64,000 bases of DNA from Bog-159 sp035499555 (GCA_035499555.1 DATJYO010000037.1:22214-86213), one strand, 5' to 3'; shown: positions 51,581-60,495, counted from the stretch's first letter. Translations and numbers: made by a program. Notes: a model not told the origin generated them from the sequence alone.

Positions 51581-53967
51581 CGCCGCGATTTTCCGCCGCA
51601 GGGGCCCGCGAGGCGTTGTTTGACGGCATCCAGAAACTCGTCTTCGCGGTCGAGTTCCACGCTGATGCGCAGCCAGTAGAGCGGCAGAGGGGCAAACAGG
51701 TGGGCGGAGTCCTCGCAGAGGTTCACGAGGTCCTTCTCGGTGGTGAGTACCGCCTGGGCGCCCTCCTCGCGAAACAGCCGGCCCATGGAGCGCACCTCGC
51801 GCGGTCTGTAGGAGTGATGGTCCGCAAACTCGATCTGCACTACGGGGCGGCGGCCGACAGCCTCCAGCGTGCGCCAGAAATATCGCGGATTGCCCAATCC
51901 GCAGAAGGCGGCCACGCGGGTGTAGGGCAGTTCGCCGGGAGGCACGGTTTCGCCCGTGGCCGCGGCGACAAAGGCCTCGGGACGGGCGCGGGCATGGAAG
52001 ACCGGCGCGGCCGGGTTGTAGAGCCGCAGAAAATGCTCCGCGGCAGCGGCCACGCGGCCGATCTCGCTGCGCGTGATCACGAAGATACTGGCACGGGCCA
52101 ACGCTTCCAGCGGTTCGCGCAGGCGGCCGAGCGGCAGCGGGTAGCCGCCGCCGAAAGGATCGAGGGCATCCACCAGAACGATGTCCAGAGCACGATCGAT
52201 GCGGGCGTGTTGAAAGCCGTCGTCGAGCAGCACCGGGTTGACGTCGAATTCGCGCTCCAACAGTTGGCCCACATGCCAACGATCGGGGCCGATGCCCACC
52301 GGGGCGATGCTCGCGCGCAGGAAGAGTTGCGGCTCGTCGCCGGACTGTTCCACGGGCAGATGCGCACCCGCGGCGAGCACCTGGTGCGTCAGCGGGGAGT
52401 GGCGGCCGTAGCCGCGGGTCAGGATGCCGGGGTTCCATCCGGCGTCCTTCAGCCGGCCGACCAGGTGCAGCACGAAAGGGGTCTTGCCGGTGCCGCCGGC
52501 GGTGATATTTCCTACGCTGATGACGCATGCCTGGAGCGCGCGGCGCCGGGCCACACCGCGCGCGCGGCGCCGCCGGCCGCCGCGAACCCACAAGCGCGAC
52601 AGAACCCAGAGGACGGCAAATGCCGGTTGCGCCGGCCGGTACGCGGGCACGCTCCCGCTGAAAATCTCTTCGGCACGGCCGGCAGCCCGCTCCGTGGCAC
52701 CCTGGCGCGCTTCGGCGCAGGATCGCGCGCGGGCCCCGAGGTCCGCGGCGCGCGCGGGGTTCGCCAGAAGGTCGCCGACGGCGCGCGCCAATTCAGCCGC
52801 GTGGGACACCTCGCACAGAGCGCCGGCGGCGCGGAAATCCACGGCGATGGCCGCGAAGTTCTCCAGGTGCGGCCCGGTAACGATGGGCCGGGCGGCCAGC
52901 GCCGGCTCCAGGATGTTGTGGCCGCCGCGGGAGGCCAGCGTGCCGCCCATGAACACGACATCTGCCAGCGGAAACAGGCTGCTGAGCTCGCCGATCGAAT
53001 CCAGCAGCAAGGCTCCCGGCAATGTCACGGTCTCGCCGCCGGCCAGGGCGGAGCGCCGGACGAATGGGATGCTGGCGCGCGCCAAGGCGGCGGCCGCCGT
53101 ATCGAACCGCTCCGGCTTGCGGGGCGCGAGCAGCAGCAGCAGATCCGGATGGCGGGCGGCTACTTCCCGGAACGCCGCAATTACGGCGTCGTCCTCGTCC
53201 GGATCGCCTGGGGCCGCGGGCGGCATGGTGCTGGCCGCGATCCAGATCTTGCCCGGCCCTACCGAGTGGATGAACCGGCGCACGGGGGAGTCCGGCGCGG
53301 CGTCCGCGGCCGCGGCGTCGTACTTCAGATTGCCACCCACCGCCACCCGGTCCGGCGGCGCGCCGGCGGCCAGAAAGCGGGTCCGCATCTCCGCGCTCTG
53401 CGCCAGCAGCAGGTCCACGTGGGCGAGCACGCCGCTGAAGAACCAGTGCAGCTTTTGATAGCGCGCAAAGGCCTTGTCCGAGATGCGGCCATTGATCAGC
53501 AGCAGACCGGCCGCGGTGCGCTTGGTTTCGCGGAACAGGTTGGGCCAGATCTCGGTCTCCATCACGATCACCAGTGCGGGCCGCAAGGTGCGCAGGACGC
53601 GGCGCACCGCAAACGCATAGTCCAGCGGCGCGAAGAAGATGCCGGCGGAATCGCGGAGCTTGTGTGACGCGGTGGCATAACCGGCCAGCGTGGAAACGGA
53701 GACGAACACCGGCGAGCGCGGCAGTCGGGTGCGCAGTTGGCGCACCAACTCGACCGCCGCATGGGCTTCGCCGACCGAAACGGCGTGCAACCAAATGGCG
53801 CCGGGGACGGTCTGTCTAAAGTGGACCGGCAGGAACCCGGCGCGTTGCCGCAAGGACCCGAGGTAGGCGCGCTGACGCAGTCCACGCCACAGAAGATAAG
53901 CCAATACGGCGGGCGATCCAAACGACTGAAGGGAGCGGTAGAGTAAATAGATGCCTTTTATTTTCAA
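51577..53967 (-). CDS. waaA-lpxK: Fused Kdo transferase (WaaA) and tetraacyldisaccharide 4'-kinase (LpxK)
   Basis: The 796-residue product joins two lipid A enzymes that are usually separate. Residues of about 1-440 are WaaA: YLLYRSLQSFGSP, IWLHAVSVGEAHA, VIVMETEIWPN, NGRISDKAF and MGGTLASRGGHNILEPA. Residues of about 470-796 are LpxK: ACVISVGNITAGGTGKTPF (Walker A), ILTRGYGRHSP, LLDDGFQHARIDRALDI, and TTEKDLVNL. WaaA adds Kdo to lipid IV-A and LpxK phosphorylates its 4' position, at the inner membrane. The start is probably TTG 53967, before the conserved YLLYRSL, with GAGAGAAGAG upstream. An ATG at 54039 lies inside the divergent gene. Confidence 0.9.
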   Translation of the reverse strand: MKIKGIYLLYRSLQSFGSPAVLAYLLWRGLRQRAYLGSLRQRAGFLPVHFRQTVPGAIWLHAVSVGEAHAAVELVRQLRTRLPRSPVFVSVSTLAGYATASHKLRDSAGIFFAPLDYAFAVRRVLRTLRPALVIVMETEIWPNLFRETKRTAAGLLLINGRISDKAFARYQKLHWFFSGVLAHVDLLLAQSAEMRTRFLAAGAPPDRVAVGGNLKYDAAAADAAPDSPVRRFIHSVGPGKIWIAASTMPPAAPGDPDEDDAVIAAFREVAARHPDLLLLLAPRKPERFDTAAAALARASIPFVRRSALAGGETVTLPGALLLDSIGELSSLFPLADVVFMGGTLASRGGHNILEPALAARPIVTGPHLENFAAIAVDFRAAGALCEVSHAAELARAVGDLLANPARAADLGARARSCAEARQGATERAAGRAEEIFSGSVPAYRPAQPAFAVLWVLSRLWVRGGRRRRARGVARRRALQACVISVGNITAGGTGKTPFVLHLVGRLKDAGWNPGILTRGYGRHSPLTHQVLAAGAHLPVEQSGDEPQLFLRASIAPVGIGPDRWHVGQLLEREFDVNPVLLDDGFQHARIDRALDIVLVDALDPFGGGYPLPLGRLREPLEALARASIFVITRSEIGRVAAAAEHFLRLYNPAAPVFHARARPEAFVAAATGETVPPGELPYTRVAAFCGLGNPRYFWRTLEAVGRRPVVQIEFADHHSYRPREVRSMGRLFREEGAQAVLTTEKDLVNLCEDSAHLFAPLPLYWLRISVELDREDEFLDAVKQRLAGPCGGKSRR

Positions 53968-54571
53968 ACGTTTGGCTCTTCTCTCGAGTATAGCGATGGT
54001 ATTGGCGCCAAACAAGGCGATAACGGCCGACAAGGGCAAAGACGAGAAATTCGTGCCGGGGCCGGCGGCCAGCTATCCCTCCCACCAGACGAGCGAGAAG
54101 GTCACCATCGGGGTGAAGCCCTATTTCAACGACGAAGACACGCGGCCGGTCTTCGGCAAGCACAATCCGTACACGTATGGCGTGCTGCCCGTCCTGGTGG
54201 TGATTCAGAACGACAGCGGCAAGTCGATCCGCGTTGCACCGCTACACGCGGTGTGGCAGGGTCCGGAGCACGACCGGGTAGACGCGACACCCGCGAAGGA
54301 CGTCCGCTACCTGATGCCCGTAAAACGGCCGACCTCGCTGCCGGGGCCGGCGGGCATACCCAAGCTGGGGCACAAAAACCCGCTGGATACCTGGGAGATC
54401 GAAGGACGCGCCTTCTCCGCGGAAATGCTGCCGCCGGGCCAATCGGCCAGCGGGTTCTTCTATTTTCAGACCGGCTATCAGCGCGGATCGAGCCTGTACC
54501 TGAGCGGCTTGCAGGAAGCCCCGTCAGGCAGGGATCTCCTCTATTTCGAGATCCCTGTCGTCGAGAAGTAA
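53951..54571 (+). CDS. Exported protein of unknown function
   Basis: The 206-residue product has a signal peptide (FKRLALLSSIAMVLAPNKAITA) and a beta-rich body, with KVTIGVKPYFNDEDTR, YGVLPVLVVIQNDSGK and FYFQTGYQRGSSLYLSGL. No enzyme motif is visible. The 5' end overlaps that of the divergent waaA-lpxK gene by 17 bases if the latter starts at TTG 53967. It is convergent with the TIGR03437-type gene at 54.6 kb, with 13 bases between. Function unknown. Confidence 0.6.
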   Translation: MPFIFKRLALLSSIAMVLAPNKAITADKGKDEKFVPGPAASYPSHQTSEKVTIGVKPYFNDEDTRPVFGKHNPYTYGVLPVLVVIQNDSGKSIRVAPLHAVWQGPEHDRVDATPAKDVRYLMPVKRPTSLPGPAGIPKLGHKNPLDTWEIEGRAFSAEMLPPGQSASGFFYFQTGYQRGSSLYLSGLQEAPSGRDLLYFEIPVVEK

Positions 54572-54584
54572 TCCCGCGGCCGGA

Positions 54585-56561
54585 TTACTGATAGGTGACG
54601 TTGATGGTCGTGCCGGTGGCGCCGATCGCGAATCCGTAGTCCAGGTTCGGCGCGCTAAACGTCGTGAAGACACTGGAATTCTCCACGAAGAGGTCTCCGT
54701 TGCCGGCAGGCAAGGTCGAAGTCACGTAGCTCGGGACATTGAACTGGAGCGCGCTCTGCGGGGCGAGGCAGACGAAGCTTCCGACCGATCCGCCGGTGGC
54801 GGTTGACGAGCCCGAGATCACCACGTAGGAATCGCTGGCGCCGCCGGTCCAGGTAACACCGACGCCCTGCCCGCGGTTGATGGTGGCATCCGAACTCTGG
54901 TTGGTCCAGTCAAGAACCGGGTTGGGGAGTGCCACCGCGGCCGAGAAACTGCCCACGTCGGCGCCTCCGGTGCCGGCGAACGTGAACGTGCCGCCGGCCG
55001 AAGTGATAGCTCCCGCGGGAAGCAGGGCCACGTATGTGCCTTTCGTCGCCGACTGGAGGTCGTACGTTCCGGCCGGTCCCATGACGCTGAGACTGCCGGC
55101 GTCGAGTCCGGTGGTGGTGATGCTGGCGCCGGAGGCGGTCAGGTTGACGATGCAGCCTCCCAGGGAGATGGTGGAGGTCGAGGCGTCGAAGGACGCGCCG
55201 GAGACACTCTCAAAGGAGGCGGAGGCGAAATTCTGGGTCTCGGCGCTTCCGCCCGTACCGGGAGCGGTGAACTGGCCGACAAAGATGTTGCCGTACTTCA
55301 CCGTGGCCTTACCGCTCAGGGAGCCGAACAGACTTCCGTTGCTGCCATAGATCTCATCACTGCACTCGCCGCCGTTCGCGCTGATCGCCAGGGTGCCGAA
55401 GTTCGACGACACCGCCGCTGCTCCCGTGCCGGTCACGGCCACAACCGAGATGCCGCAGCCGGTGGAAACGGATTTCGGTATGGTGACGTTGATCTGATTC
55501 AGGCCCGGGAATCCCGACGACCCGCGGTAGAGCACCGTACCGGCGACTCCGCCAAAGTAGATCTGCAGCGGCACATTCACGGCGTGCGGGGTAGTGGTGT
55601 AAACGGAATCGCTGTCCGCCGCATCCGCGCCCAGTCCGGAACCCCACATGACGATGGTCTCGCCGGGGGTGGCGGAGTTGGTGTAATTGTACAGCGCGCC
55701 GGTGGTGGGGCTGGTGGCCACGATCAGGCCGCTGCCGGTCCCATAATAGGTATCCAGTCCCATCGCGCTAGGCACCACCTGGATCGGGAACGCGTTGCTG
55801 GGTGTGCCCTTGTAGGTGACCGTGAGAGTGCCGTTTCCGGAAGGCGTGCCGGCCGGCATTACCGCGGCGATCGCCGTGGGGATGGCGTAGTACATAGCCG
55901 GCGTGACGGTCGTGCCGCCCACGGTTACCGAAAGGGTGGCGCCAGCCAGTGTGGTGGGCAGTCCCGCGCCGCCGCTCGATTGCAGGGTGACCGCTCCGAC
56001 CGGCGCGTCGGCCATGCCGGTGCCAAAGATCACGAAGATGGAACTGGGCGAGATGCCGGAGTTCGGGAAGCCGGTCGGAATGTAGCTGTAGTTGTTGGTA
56101 ACGCCGGTGATGGCGGGGCCGTTGTTGCCGCCGCCGCCGGTCACGCCGAAGGTGGTGTATTGCAGAGTGATGGAACTGCTGCTGCTGGCCGTTACCAGAA
56201 CCTTGGCGGAGTGGCCGCCGTTGGACACCGCCACGAAGACATCGCCGACCACAAGCAGGCTCTCTTCGATGGGCGTCGAGGTCTCAAACGATCCGAGCGC
56301 CTGTACCTCCGTGGCGCTTAAGGCGTCGAAGCCGGCGCTGCCCAAATCGCCCAGGTTTTGACCTTTAGCCGTGCTCTGAAACGTGATACTGGCGCCGGTG
56401 AACGAGAGGTCGCCGCCGGACGTTCCGGTGGCGCCGGTGTCCAGGTTCAAAGTCGATCCGGCCGGTAGCGTTGCGGTGCCGTTCAGGTCGGCCCGCGCGA
56501 CCATGGGAAAAGAGAGCGCTGCAACCACGAGGGCCGCGCCCAAAGCCTGGTTTCTTTTCAT
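54585..56561 (-). CDS. Secreted TIGR03437-type protein with uncharacterised C-terminal domain, paralogue B
   Basis: The 658-residue product has a signal peptide (ALVVAALSFPMVARADL), a beta-rich N-terminal domain (about 25-140), two TIGR03437-like halves (VIFGTGMADAPVGAV, YAIPTAIAAVMPAGTPSG, ETIVMWGSGLGADAADS, GLNQINVTIPKSVS) and a C-terminal domain with FAGTGGADVGSFSAAVALP and GVGVTWTGGASDSYVV. The C-terminal domain matches that of paralogue A at 27 kb. TATACT at 56591-56596 may be its -10. It starts at ATG with GGAGG upstream. Confidence 0.7.
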   Translation of the reverse strand: MKRNQALGAALVVAALSFPMVARADLNGTATLPAGSTLNLDTGATGTSGGDLSFTGASITFQSTAKGQNLGDLGSAGFDALSATEVQALGSFETSTPIEESLLVVGDVFVAVSNGGHSAKVLVTASSSSSITLQYTTFGVTGGGGNNGPAITGVTNNYSYIPTGFPNSGISPSSIFVIFGTGMADAPVGAVTLQSSGGAGLPTTLAGATLSVTVGGTTVTPAMYYAIPTAIAAVMPAGTPSGNGTLTVTYKGTPSNAFPIQVVPSAMGLDTYYGTGSGLIVATSPTTGALYNYTNSATPGETIVMWGSGLGADAADSDSVYTTTPHAVNVPLQIYFGGVAGTVLYRGSSGFPGLNQINVTIPKSVSTGCGISVVAVTGTGAAAVSSNFGTLAISANGGECSDEIYGSNGSLFGSLSGKATVKYGNIFVGQFTAPGTGGSAETQNFASASFESVSGASFDASTSTISLGGCIVNLTASGASITTTGLDAGSLSVMGPAGTYDLQSATKGTYVALLPAGAITSAGGTFTFAGTGGADVGSFSAAVALPNPVLDWTNQSSDATINRGQGVGVTWTGGASDSYVVISGSSTATGGSVGSFVCLAPQSALQFNVPSYVTSTLPAGNGDLFVENSSVFTTFSAPNLDYGFAIGATGTTINVTYQ

Positions 56562-56590
56562 AGAAGATCCTCCGTTGACGATCGGGAATT

Positions 56591-56596
56591 AGTATA
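56591..56596 (-). promoter_or_regulatory. Candidate -10 of the 54.6 kb TIGR03437-type gene
   Basis: TATACT on the minus strand lies 29 bases before ATG 56561. No strong -35 is visible in the expected window. Confidence 0.35.
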
Positions 56597-56717
56597 TCAA
56601 TGAAAGCACCCCTGTTGAACTCGGGAAATCTGCGGGTTACAGCGGCATTGGGTTCGTTTCGCAGAATAACCGGCAACGGGCCGGCTCGCGGCGGCATCCA
56701 TTGCCAGGAGGGGTTCC

Positions 56718-57008
56718 GTGCCCGTTTACATCTTCGCCCGTTTCCAACCAAAGCCAGGCCGCGAGCAAGAGGTGAGCGACGAGCTGAGACGGGTGCTGGC
56801 GCCGACCGGCGCGGAACCTGGCTGCCTATCGATCCGCCTGTTCGAATCCCTGCGCGAGCCGCGGGTCTTCTTCATTCACTCCGAATGGGTGGACGAGGCG
56901 GCGTTTGAGGCGCATATCCAACTGCCGCACACGCAGCGCATGGTAAGCCAGGTGGAGCCGCTGATCGCCGATCCGCTCGAAGCGGTGCGAACCCGGAAGG
57001 TATACTGA
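56718..57008 (+). CDS. Antibiotic-biosynthesis-type monooxygenase (ABM) fold protein
   Basis: The 96-residue protein has the ABM dimeric alpha/beta-barrel pattern: YIFARFQPKPGREQEV, GCLSIRLFES, FFIHSEWVDEAAFEAH and HTQRMVSQVEPLI. Such proteins act on quinols or polyketides without cofactors, or as quinol monooxygenases. It starts at GTG 56718, with AGGAGG nearby (around 56706-56711). The O-methyltransferase-like gene follows four bases after its stop, so the two are coupled. Confidence 0.8.
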   Translation: MPVYIFARFQPKPGREQEVSDELRRVLAPTGAEPGCLSIRLFESLREPRVFFIHSEWVDEAAFEAHIQLPHTQRMVSQVEPLIADPLEAVRTRKVY

Positions 57009-57012
57009 CCGA

Positions 57013-58017
57013 ATGAGCCACGCATCGCCCGAGATTATTTTCGAGACCCTGAATGCTTACCAGCGCACCGCCGCCCTGCGCGCGGCGATCGAGATCGGCT
57101 TGTTTCGCGCGCTGGGGGACGGGCCGGCCGACGCCGCCACCCTGGCGCGGCAATGCCAATCGTCCGAGCGCGGCATGCGCATCCTGTGCGATTACCTGAC
57201 CGTCATCGGACTGCTGGAAAAGAGCGAGGGGCGCTTCGGTCACACGGCCTCCAGCCGGGCGTTTCTGGATCCGCGCTCGCCCGCCTGTATCTCATCCATA
57301 TCGAAGTTCCTGACGCATCCGTTTATCGCCGAGCCGTTTTTGCGCCTCACAGAGGTCATTCGCAGCGGACAAACGGTGCTGCCGGGCGACGGCACGGTGG
57401 AGCCGGAGAACCCGATCTGGGTCGAATTCGCACACAGCATGGCTCCCATGATGGCCGGCATGACCGGCCCGCTGGGCGCGCTTGCGCTGGACGGGCTGAC
57501 GGGGCCGGTGCATGTACTGGATATTGCGGCGGGCCACGGGTTGTTTGGGATCGAGGTGGCGAAACTCAATCCGGAAGCGGACGTCACGGCGGTCGATTGG
57601 GCGGCGGTACTGGAGGTGGCGCGGGCCAACGCGGCCAAAGCGGGCGTGGAGGCGCGTTATCACACGCGGCCGGGAAGCGCGTTCGACGTGGAGCTCGGGG
57701 GACCGTACGATATCGTGCTAGTCACCAACTTCCTGCATCATTTCGATCCGCCGACGTGCGTCGGGCTGCTGCGAAAAGTGCGCGCGGCATTGAAGCCGGG
57801 CGGCCGGGCGGCGGCGCTGGAGTTCGTGCCCAACGAGGACCGGGTCTCACCGCCGATGGCGGCCGCGTTCGCCCTGAGCATGCTGGCCCATACGGCAGGC
57901 GGCGATGCCTACACGTTCCGCGAGTTGGAACAGATGTACCACCAGGCGGGCTACGGGACGGTGACCGCGCATGCCATTCCACGCAGCCCGCACACGGTGG
58001 TGATGGGGCGGAGTTAG
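57013..58017 (+). CDS. SAM-dependent O-methyltransferase (two-domain, ASMT/polyketide-tailoring type)
   Basis: The 334-residue protein has an N-terminal winged-helix dimerisation domain (RGMRILCDYLTVIGLLEKS) and a C-terminal SAM domain with motif I VLDIAAGHGLFGIEVAKLNP, DIVLVTNFLHHFDP and LEFVPNEDRVSPP. These enzymes methylate hydroxyls of phenolic or quinonic compounds. The gene follows the ABM gene by four bases; together they look like a small tailoring unit for a quinone or polyketide, although no synthase is nearby. It overlaps the convergent aminotransferase by four bases. Confidence 0.85.
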   Translation: MSHASPEIIFETLNAYQRTAALRAAIEIGLFRALGDGPADAATLARQCQSSERGMRILCDYLTVIGLLEKSEGRFGHTASSRAFLDPRSPACISSISKFLTHPFIAEPFLRLTEVIRSGQTVLPGDGTVEPENPIWVEFAHSMAPMMAGMTGPLGALALDGLTGPVHVLDIAAGHGLFGIEVAKLNPEADVTAVDWAAVLEVARANAAKAGVEARYHTRPGSAFDVELGGPYDIVLVTNFLHHFDPPTCVGLLRKVRAALKPGGRAAALEFVPNEDRVSPPMAAAFALSMLAHTAGGDAYTFRELEQMYHQAGYGTVTAHAIPRSPHTVVMGRS

Positions 58018-59384
58018 AGCGCCCCGGCGTTCTCGCGCATGACCTGAGTCAGGCAGTCTTCCAGGGTGTCCAGGGCGAAATCGCACTGATCGCGGGAGAT
58101 GACGAGCGGCGGGCTGAGGCGCAGGGTGTTGTCGCCGGCGCCCAGAATCAGCAGCCCACGCGCGAAGGCCAGGTTCACGACACGGTCGCGCAGGTGCGGC
58201 GCCTTGGCCTTAGACTGCTGGTCGCGCACCAGTTCGACGCCGAGCATCAGGCCGAGTCCGCGCACCTCTCCGACAATCGGGAAGCGGGCGGGCCAATCGC
58301 GCATGCGCGACATCAGGTGGGCGCCCATACGGGCGGCGTTATCGACCAGTTCCTGTTCCAGCAATTCGAGGGTGACCAGGGCGGCGGCGCAGGCTACGGG
58401 ATTGCCGCCGAAGGTGGAGGCGTGCGCGCCGGGAGTCCAGCGCATGAGATCGGCGCGCGCCACGGTAGCCCCCAAGGGAAGGCCGCTGGCGATGCCTTTG
58501 GCGACGGTCAGGATGTCGGGCGCCAGTTGGAAATGCTGGGAGGCCCACAACTTACCGGTACGGCCCATGCCGGACTGCACTTCGTCGCAGACCAGCAGGA
58601 TCCCGTGCTTTTGGGTGATACGCGTCAGCTCGTCGAAAAACTTCTGCGGGGGAACCACGTATCCGCCCTCGCCCTGGACGGGTTCGATGACCACGGCGGC
58701 CACTTCGTCGGCGGGCGCGATGGTGGCCAGCAGCGTGTCCTCGATGTAGCGGGCGCATTCCACGGCGCAGTTCGCGGGCGTCTGGCCGAACGGGCAACGG
58801 TAACAATTGGGATACGGCGCGTGCACCACGCCGGGAACCAGCGGGCCGAAGCCGCGGCGCTGCACGGCCTTGCGCGCGGTGAGCGACAGCGCGCCCATGG
58901 TCCGGCCGTGGAAGGCACCCAGGAAGGCGATGAACTTATCGCGCCCGGTGGAGTAGCGCGCCAGTTTCATCGCGCCTTCGACGGCTTCCGCGCCGGAGTT
59001 CCCGAACGAGACACGGCGTTCGAAACCGCCGGGCGCCACGGCGGCCAGCTTCTCGGCCAGATCCACGAGCGACTCGTAATAGAAATCGGTGCCGGACATA
59101 TGGATCAGGCGGCCGGCCTGTTCGCGGATGGCTTCCACCACGCGCGGATGGCAGTGTCCGGTGGAAACCACGGCGATGCCGGCATTGAAGTCCAGAAAAC
59201 GGTTGCCGTCGACGTCTTCGACCATCGCGCCTGCGCCGCGGCTGGCAACCAACGGGTAGGAGCGGGTGTAGGACGGCGAAACGGTGTGCTGGTCGCGGGC
59301 GATCACCTGGGCGGCACGCGGTCCGGGCAGCGGCCCGGTCAACTGCGGCAGATCCTTGCGGACGGCCTCAACGATCTTACTCAT
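58014..59384 (-). CDS. Class III PLP-dependent aminotransferase (4-aminobutyrate/acetylornithine-like)
   Basis: The 456-residue protein has the class III fold: DVDGNRFLDFNAGIAVVSTG, VSFGNSGAEAVEGAMKLAR, GAFHGRTMGALSLT, VCDEVQSGMGRTGKLWA and the PLP lysine in ILTVAKGIASGLPLGA. Four cysteines in PYPNCYRCPF and PANCAVECARY form a compact cluster, reminiscent of GABA aminotransferases in which cysteines bind a 2Fe-2S site. The likely reaction is an omega-amino acid or 4-aminobutyrate transamination, but acetylornithine is not excluded. ATG 59384 has AAGGAGG seven bases upstream. Confidence 0.85.
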   Translation of the reverse strand: MSKIVEAVRKDLPQLTGPLPGPRAAQVIARDQHTVSPSYTRSYPLVASRGAGAMVEDVDGNRFLDFNAGIAVVSTGHCHPRVVEAIREQAGRLIHMSGTDFYYESLVDLAEKLAAVAPGGFERRVSFGNSGAEAVEGAMKLARYSTGRDKFIAFLGAFHGRTMGALSLTARKAVQRRGFGPLVPGVVHAPYPNCYRCPFGQTPANCAVECARYIEDTLLATIAPADEVAAVVIEPVQGEGGYVVPPQKFFDELTRITQKHGILLVCDEVQSGMGRTGKLWASQHFQLAPDILTVAKGIASGLPLGATVARADLMRWTPGAHASTFGGNPVACAAALVTLELLEQELVDNAARMGAHLMSRMRDWPARFPIVGEVRGLGLMLGVELVRDQQSKAKAPHLRDRVVNLAFARGLLILGAGDNTLRLSPPLVISRDQCDFALDTLEDCLTQVMRENAGAL

Positions 59385-59498
59385 ACACAATCCTCCTTAC
59401 AACTTAAAAAATCAGGGCCACGAAACAGGGAGGAATGCGGACACTAATCCGAACCAAACAGACCAGGACGGCAGATGGAGGGCCGGCTCAGCACACAC

Positions 59499-59918
59499 CT
59501 ATTGTATAACGGAAGTGCAGGGTTTGAGCTTTTTAAAGCGGGCGGCGGCTTCGGCGGCGGCGCGTTTCCGGAGTTGGGCGAACCGATCGAGCTGGTGGCG
59601 GCAGTTATCGGCGTGCCCGCTCAGCGAAGCCTTGTAGGCGCGCAGCTTGGAAAGCACCTCAGAATCCCGCAGGTCGCCGAAGACTGTGTCCGCGAGCGAT
59701 TGGGATTCGAGCATGGTACAGCCGTGCAGGCGCCAGGCAAGAATCGCCAGGCAATCGACGAGCACCTCTTCCATCGGCTCGACCGGGTGGTAGCGTTTGC
59801 GAAGATCCTTGCGGAGGCGCTTTTCACCGTTGGGTTCGGCTTCGTCCAGCAATTCGGAGATCAGGTAGTCGATCCGATTGAATCGGTGGTTGCGCGATCC
59901 GGGTTTGGCGTGGGGCAT
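59499..59918 (-). CDS. Small helical protein of unknown function
   Basis: From ATG 59918 the product has 139 residues. It is basic and helical (IDYLISELLDEAEPNGEKRL; VEPMEEVLVDCLAILAWRL) and ends in an Ala-rich basic helix (LRKRAAAEAAARFKKLKP). No domain is recognised. The pattern VEPMEEVLVDCLAILAWRL recalls a widespread acidobacterial family of short proteins, but this is only a resemblance. The upstream frame overlaps the divergent membrane protein, so the short start is preferred. Confidence 0.45.
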   Translation of the reverse strand: MPHAKPGSRNHRFNRIDYLISELLDEAEPNGEKRLRKDLRKRYHPVEPMEEVLVDCLAILAWRLHGCTMLESQSLADTVFGDLRDSEVLSKLRAYKASLSGHADNCRHQLDRFAQLRKRAAAEAAARFKKLKPCTSVIQ

Positions 59919-60063
59919 ATATTTCGATCCGATTTTATGCGAGCCGCCGGTCCGCCCTCGGCCCAGGCAGGCCGACGTGCTGTTGCAACCTGATGAAACC
60001 AAACGCGGAGATTTATTTTTCCGGTTTGTGACCGGCGCCGAGGTTTGCGTTATGCTCGGACGT

Positions 60064-60447
60064 ATGGCGGATCGGCGCTTCAGCGACGTGGGCGGCACAC
60101 CGGGCGGCTTGGGCGAATTCCTGCTTGGCTTCGCGCTGGCCTGTGTAGGCGGTTATCTTCTGACCACCCAGGTGATGGTGGCCGGCGGATACTGGAACTT
60201 CTGGGGCGGCAATTCTTTCGGTATCACGCTGATTCCAATGTTGATCGGGGTGGGGCTGCTGTTCCGGGACGGCCGCAGCGTAATCGGCTGGCTGCTGACG
60301 GCGGCGGGCGCCCTGTTTATCCTGGCCGGGGTACTGGCGAACTTGCATATCTATTTTCAGCCGACCAGCCTGTTCAACACCATCGTGATGCTGGTGCTGC
60401 TGGTAGGAGGGCTGGGGCTGATCGCCCGCGCGATGCGGGCGCACTGA
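60064..60447 (+). CDS. Four-TM membrane protein of unknown function
   Basis: From ATG 60064 the product has 127 residues. Four hydrophobic segments are visible: LGEFLLGFALACVGGYLLT, ITLIPMLIGVGLLF, VIGWLLTAAGALFILAGVLAN and FNTIVMLVLLVGGLGLIARA. A small Tyr/Trp/Gly loop (GGYWNFWGGNSFG) lies between the first and second. An upstream ATG at 60052 or a GTG would lengthen it. Function unknown. Confidence 0.6.
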   Translation: MADRRFSDVGGTPGGLGEFLLGFALACVGGYLLTTQVMVAGGYWNFWGGNSFGITLIPMLIGVGLLFRDGRSVIGWLLTAAGALFILAGVLANLHIYFQPTSLFNTIVMLVLLVGGLGLIARAMRAH

Positions 60448-60483
60448 GCGGTACCGATTACCACCCTTCCGGTTGCCGGGACT

Positions 60484-60489
60484 TATACT
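60484..60489 (+). promoter_or_regulatory. -10 element placing a possible leaderless transcript at 60496
   Basis: TATACT ends six bases before ATG 60496, so the transcription start would fall on or next to the start codon. No clear Shine-Dalgarno is present. A -35 is not convincing. Confidence 0.3.
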
Positions 60490-60495
60490 GGAATC

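Noticed and set aside
51616..53667. Long plus-strand open frame opposite waaA-lpxK
   Set aside because: It is a GC-driven antisense shadow; the minus-strand frame has complete WaaA and LpxK motifs.
56840..56850. GTTCGAATCCC, which looks like a tRNA T-arm
   Set aside because: It lies within the ABM monooxygenase coding frame (LFES) and has no matching acceptor or anticodon arms.
59499..60098. Transposase or mobile element remnant near 59.5-60.1 kb
   Set aside because: No terminal inverted repeats, no transposase motif and no target duplication were seen; the protein is only a short helical unknown.
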